A stretch of 14,419 bases of DNA, taken from Bacteroidales bacterium UBA4243 (lineage in GTDB: Bacteria; Bacteroidota; Bacteroidia; Bacteroidales; F082). Shown one piece after another: positions 13,558 through 14,419 of the stretch. The DNA lies in the NCBI GenBank assembly GCA_002396205.1, contig DGXB01000019.1:1-14419 (forward strand), read 5' to 3'. Under the pieces are notes generated by a model. The model did not search any database and was not told where the DNA came from. It saw nothing but the letters and a program-made list of their open reading frames with translations. The number at the start of each line of letters is the position of its first letter. Position 1 is the stretch's first letter. The position numbers and the translations under genes were made by a program.

Positions 13558-14419
13558 TTAGTCATTCATTTCCTTCGCCTTCGCCCTGAAGTTCACCAAG
13601 TCTTCCTCGATGAAGTTCTTCACGTAGACGCTCTTGCCGATGACGTCTTCCTCGGCGGCATGGACGTAGACGTTGGCCGACTGGGTGAAGAGGTGCGGGG
13701 CACGGGTGGCGTCGTCCAAGATGAGGAGCGACATCATGATGTCGCCGGTCATGTCGTAGAGACGGCGGGCCAAGAAGTCCTGAACCTCCTGGTTGTTTGC
13801 ACCCTTCACGTAGTTGATGCTCTGCTCGTAGAGTTCCACGAGCGTGCGTACCGTGTTCTGCAAAGGCTTCAGATCTTCAGAGACCTCATTCTCAAGCATT
13901 TCCTTCATGATGGTGAGATAGGTGCCGTTGGTGATATAACGGATGGCGGCCACCACTTGCAGCTGCGTCGTGCCTTCGTAAATCGAGAAGATACGGGCAT
14001 CGCGGTAGAGACGCTGGCACTTGTATTCCATGATGAAGCCCGAACCTCCATGAACGCTGATGGCATCGTAGGCATTCTGGTTGGCATACTCTGAGTTCAT
14101 GCCTTTGGCCAGAGGAGTGAAGGCATCTGCCAGACGAGTGTATTTCTTCAGCTCCTGACGCTCCTCGGCCGACAGCTTGGTGTCGCGCTGGATGTCCTCA
14201 AGCGCTTTGTAGATATCGACGTAGCGGGCGGTCTGGTAGAGCAGCGAACGGCCTGCATCAAGTTTGGCCTTCATGCGTGAGAGCATGTCGTAGACAGCCG
14301 GGAAGTTGATGATCTTCTGTCCGAACTGCTGGCGCTCCTTGGCATATTTCAGTCCCTCGTTGTAAGCTTCCTGCTCCACACCGACGCTCTGTGCGGCGAT
14401 GCCCAGACGGGCGCCGTTC
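13558..14419 (-). CDS. Acyl-CoA dehydrogenase, C-terminal part (5' end outside window)
   Basis: Only the last 286 or so residues are present; the frame stays open to the window edge, reading NGARLGIAAQSVGVEQEAY, so the true start lies further right. The enzyme oxidises acyl-CoA to 2-enoyl-CoA with FAD and passes electrons to an electron-transfer flavoprotein. Seen here are the helical C-terminal domain with YAKERQQFGQKI, the GGSGFIMEY stretch, and IYEGTTQLQ, whose Glu corresponds to the catalytic base of the short- and medium-chain type enzymes (Glu376 of MCAD). After that motif comes an extension of about 130 residues, mostly helical, as in the longer (about 570-residue) Bacteroidales acyl-CoA dehydrogenases often found with etfBA. 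Substrate chain length cannot be told. Confidence 0.92.
   Translation of the reverse strand, partial: NGARLGIAAQSVGVEQEAYNEGLKYAKERQQFGQKIINFPAVYDMLSRMKAKLDAGRSLLYQTARYVDIYKALEDIQRDTKLSAEERQELKKYTRLADAFTPLAKGMNSEYANQNAYDAISVHGGSGFIMEYKCQRLYRDARIFSIYEGTTQLQVVAAIRYITNGTYLTIMKEMLENEVSEDLKPLQNTVRTLVELYEQSINYVKGANNQEVQDFLARRLYDMTGDIMMSLLILDDATRAPHLFTQSANVYVHAAEEDVIGKSVYVKNFIEEDLVNFRAKAKEMND

Overview
The window reads as chromosomal DNA from a member of the order Bacteroidales, probably an uncultured gut or rumen type. Evidence: several promoters carry the Bacteroidetes -7 box TAnnTTTG, start codons lack clear Shine-Dalgarno sequences, and the gene families (a DUF2027-Smr protein, PepSY-like tandem-domain lipoproteins, YitT/DUF2179, a long acyl-CoA dehydrogenase) are typical of that group. 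No phage, insertion sequence, CRISPR array or plasmid gene is visible.

Layout. Positions 1-522 hold no gene: the left 178 bases look like the promoter and structured leader of a minus-strand transcript running off the edge, possibly an rRNA operon, and the rest is an AT-rich spacer. A plus-strand pair follows: a 767-residue exported protein with a possible deacetylase-like C-terminal half, overlapping purN by 4 bases. A strongly structured convergent intergenic element (3380-3516) separates purN from a minus-strand YitT-family membrane protein. Divergent promoters then serve yitT and a tRNA-Arg(CCG). Only 23 bases after the tRNA starts an OmpR-type response regulator, translationally coupled to a histidine kinase. 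A tandem 8-base operator-like repeat with 11-base period precedes two PepSY-like exported proteins: one single-unit (146 aa) and one lipoprotein with four tandem units (553 aa), ending at a good terminator (8972-9008). The two PepSY-like proteins are plausible outputs or modulators of the two-component system.

A minus-strand DUF2027-Smr protein comes next, divergent from a second plus-strand operon: an MbnP-like lipoprotein, a di-heme cytochrome c peroxidase/MbnH-like lipoprotein, and a TIGR01212/YhcC-type radical SAM protein that overlaps the peroxidase gene by 4 bases. The MbnP-MbnH pairing suggests kynurenine-dependent copper binding at the cell envelope. The radical SAM gene carries an in-frame palindromic insertion. 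A 92-residue CxCxxC protein and a strong hairpin terminator follow, and the window ends inside a minus-strand acyl-CoA dehydrogenase gene.

The most interesting items are the palindromic insertion inside the radical SAM gene, the MbnP/MbnH-like pair, the mosaic unit structure of the four-unit PepSY-like lipoprotein (a visible trace of one unequal crossover), the operator-like repeat before the PepSY operon, and the nested-hairpin element after purN.
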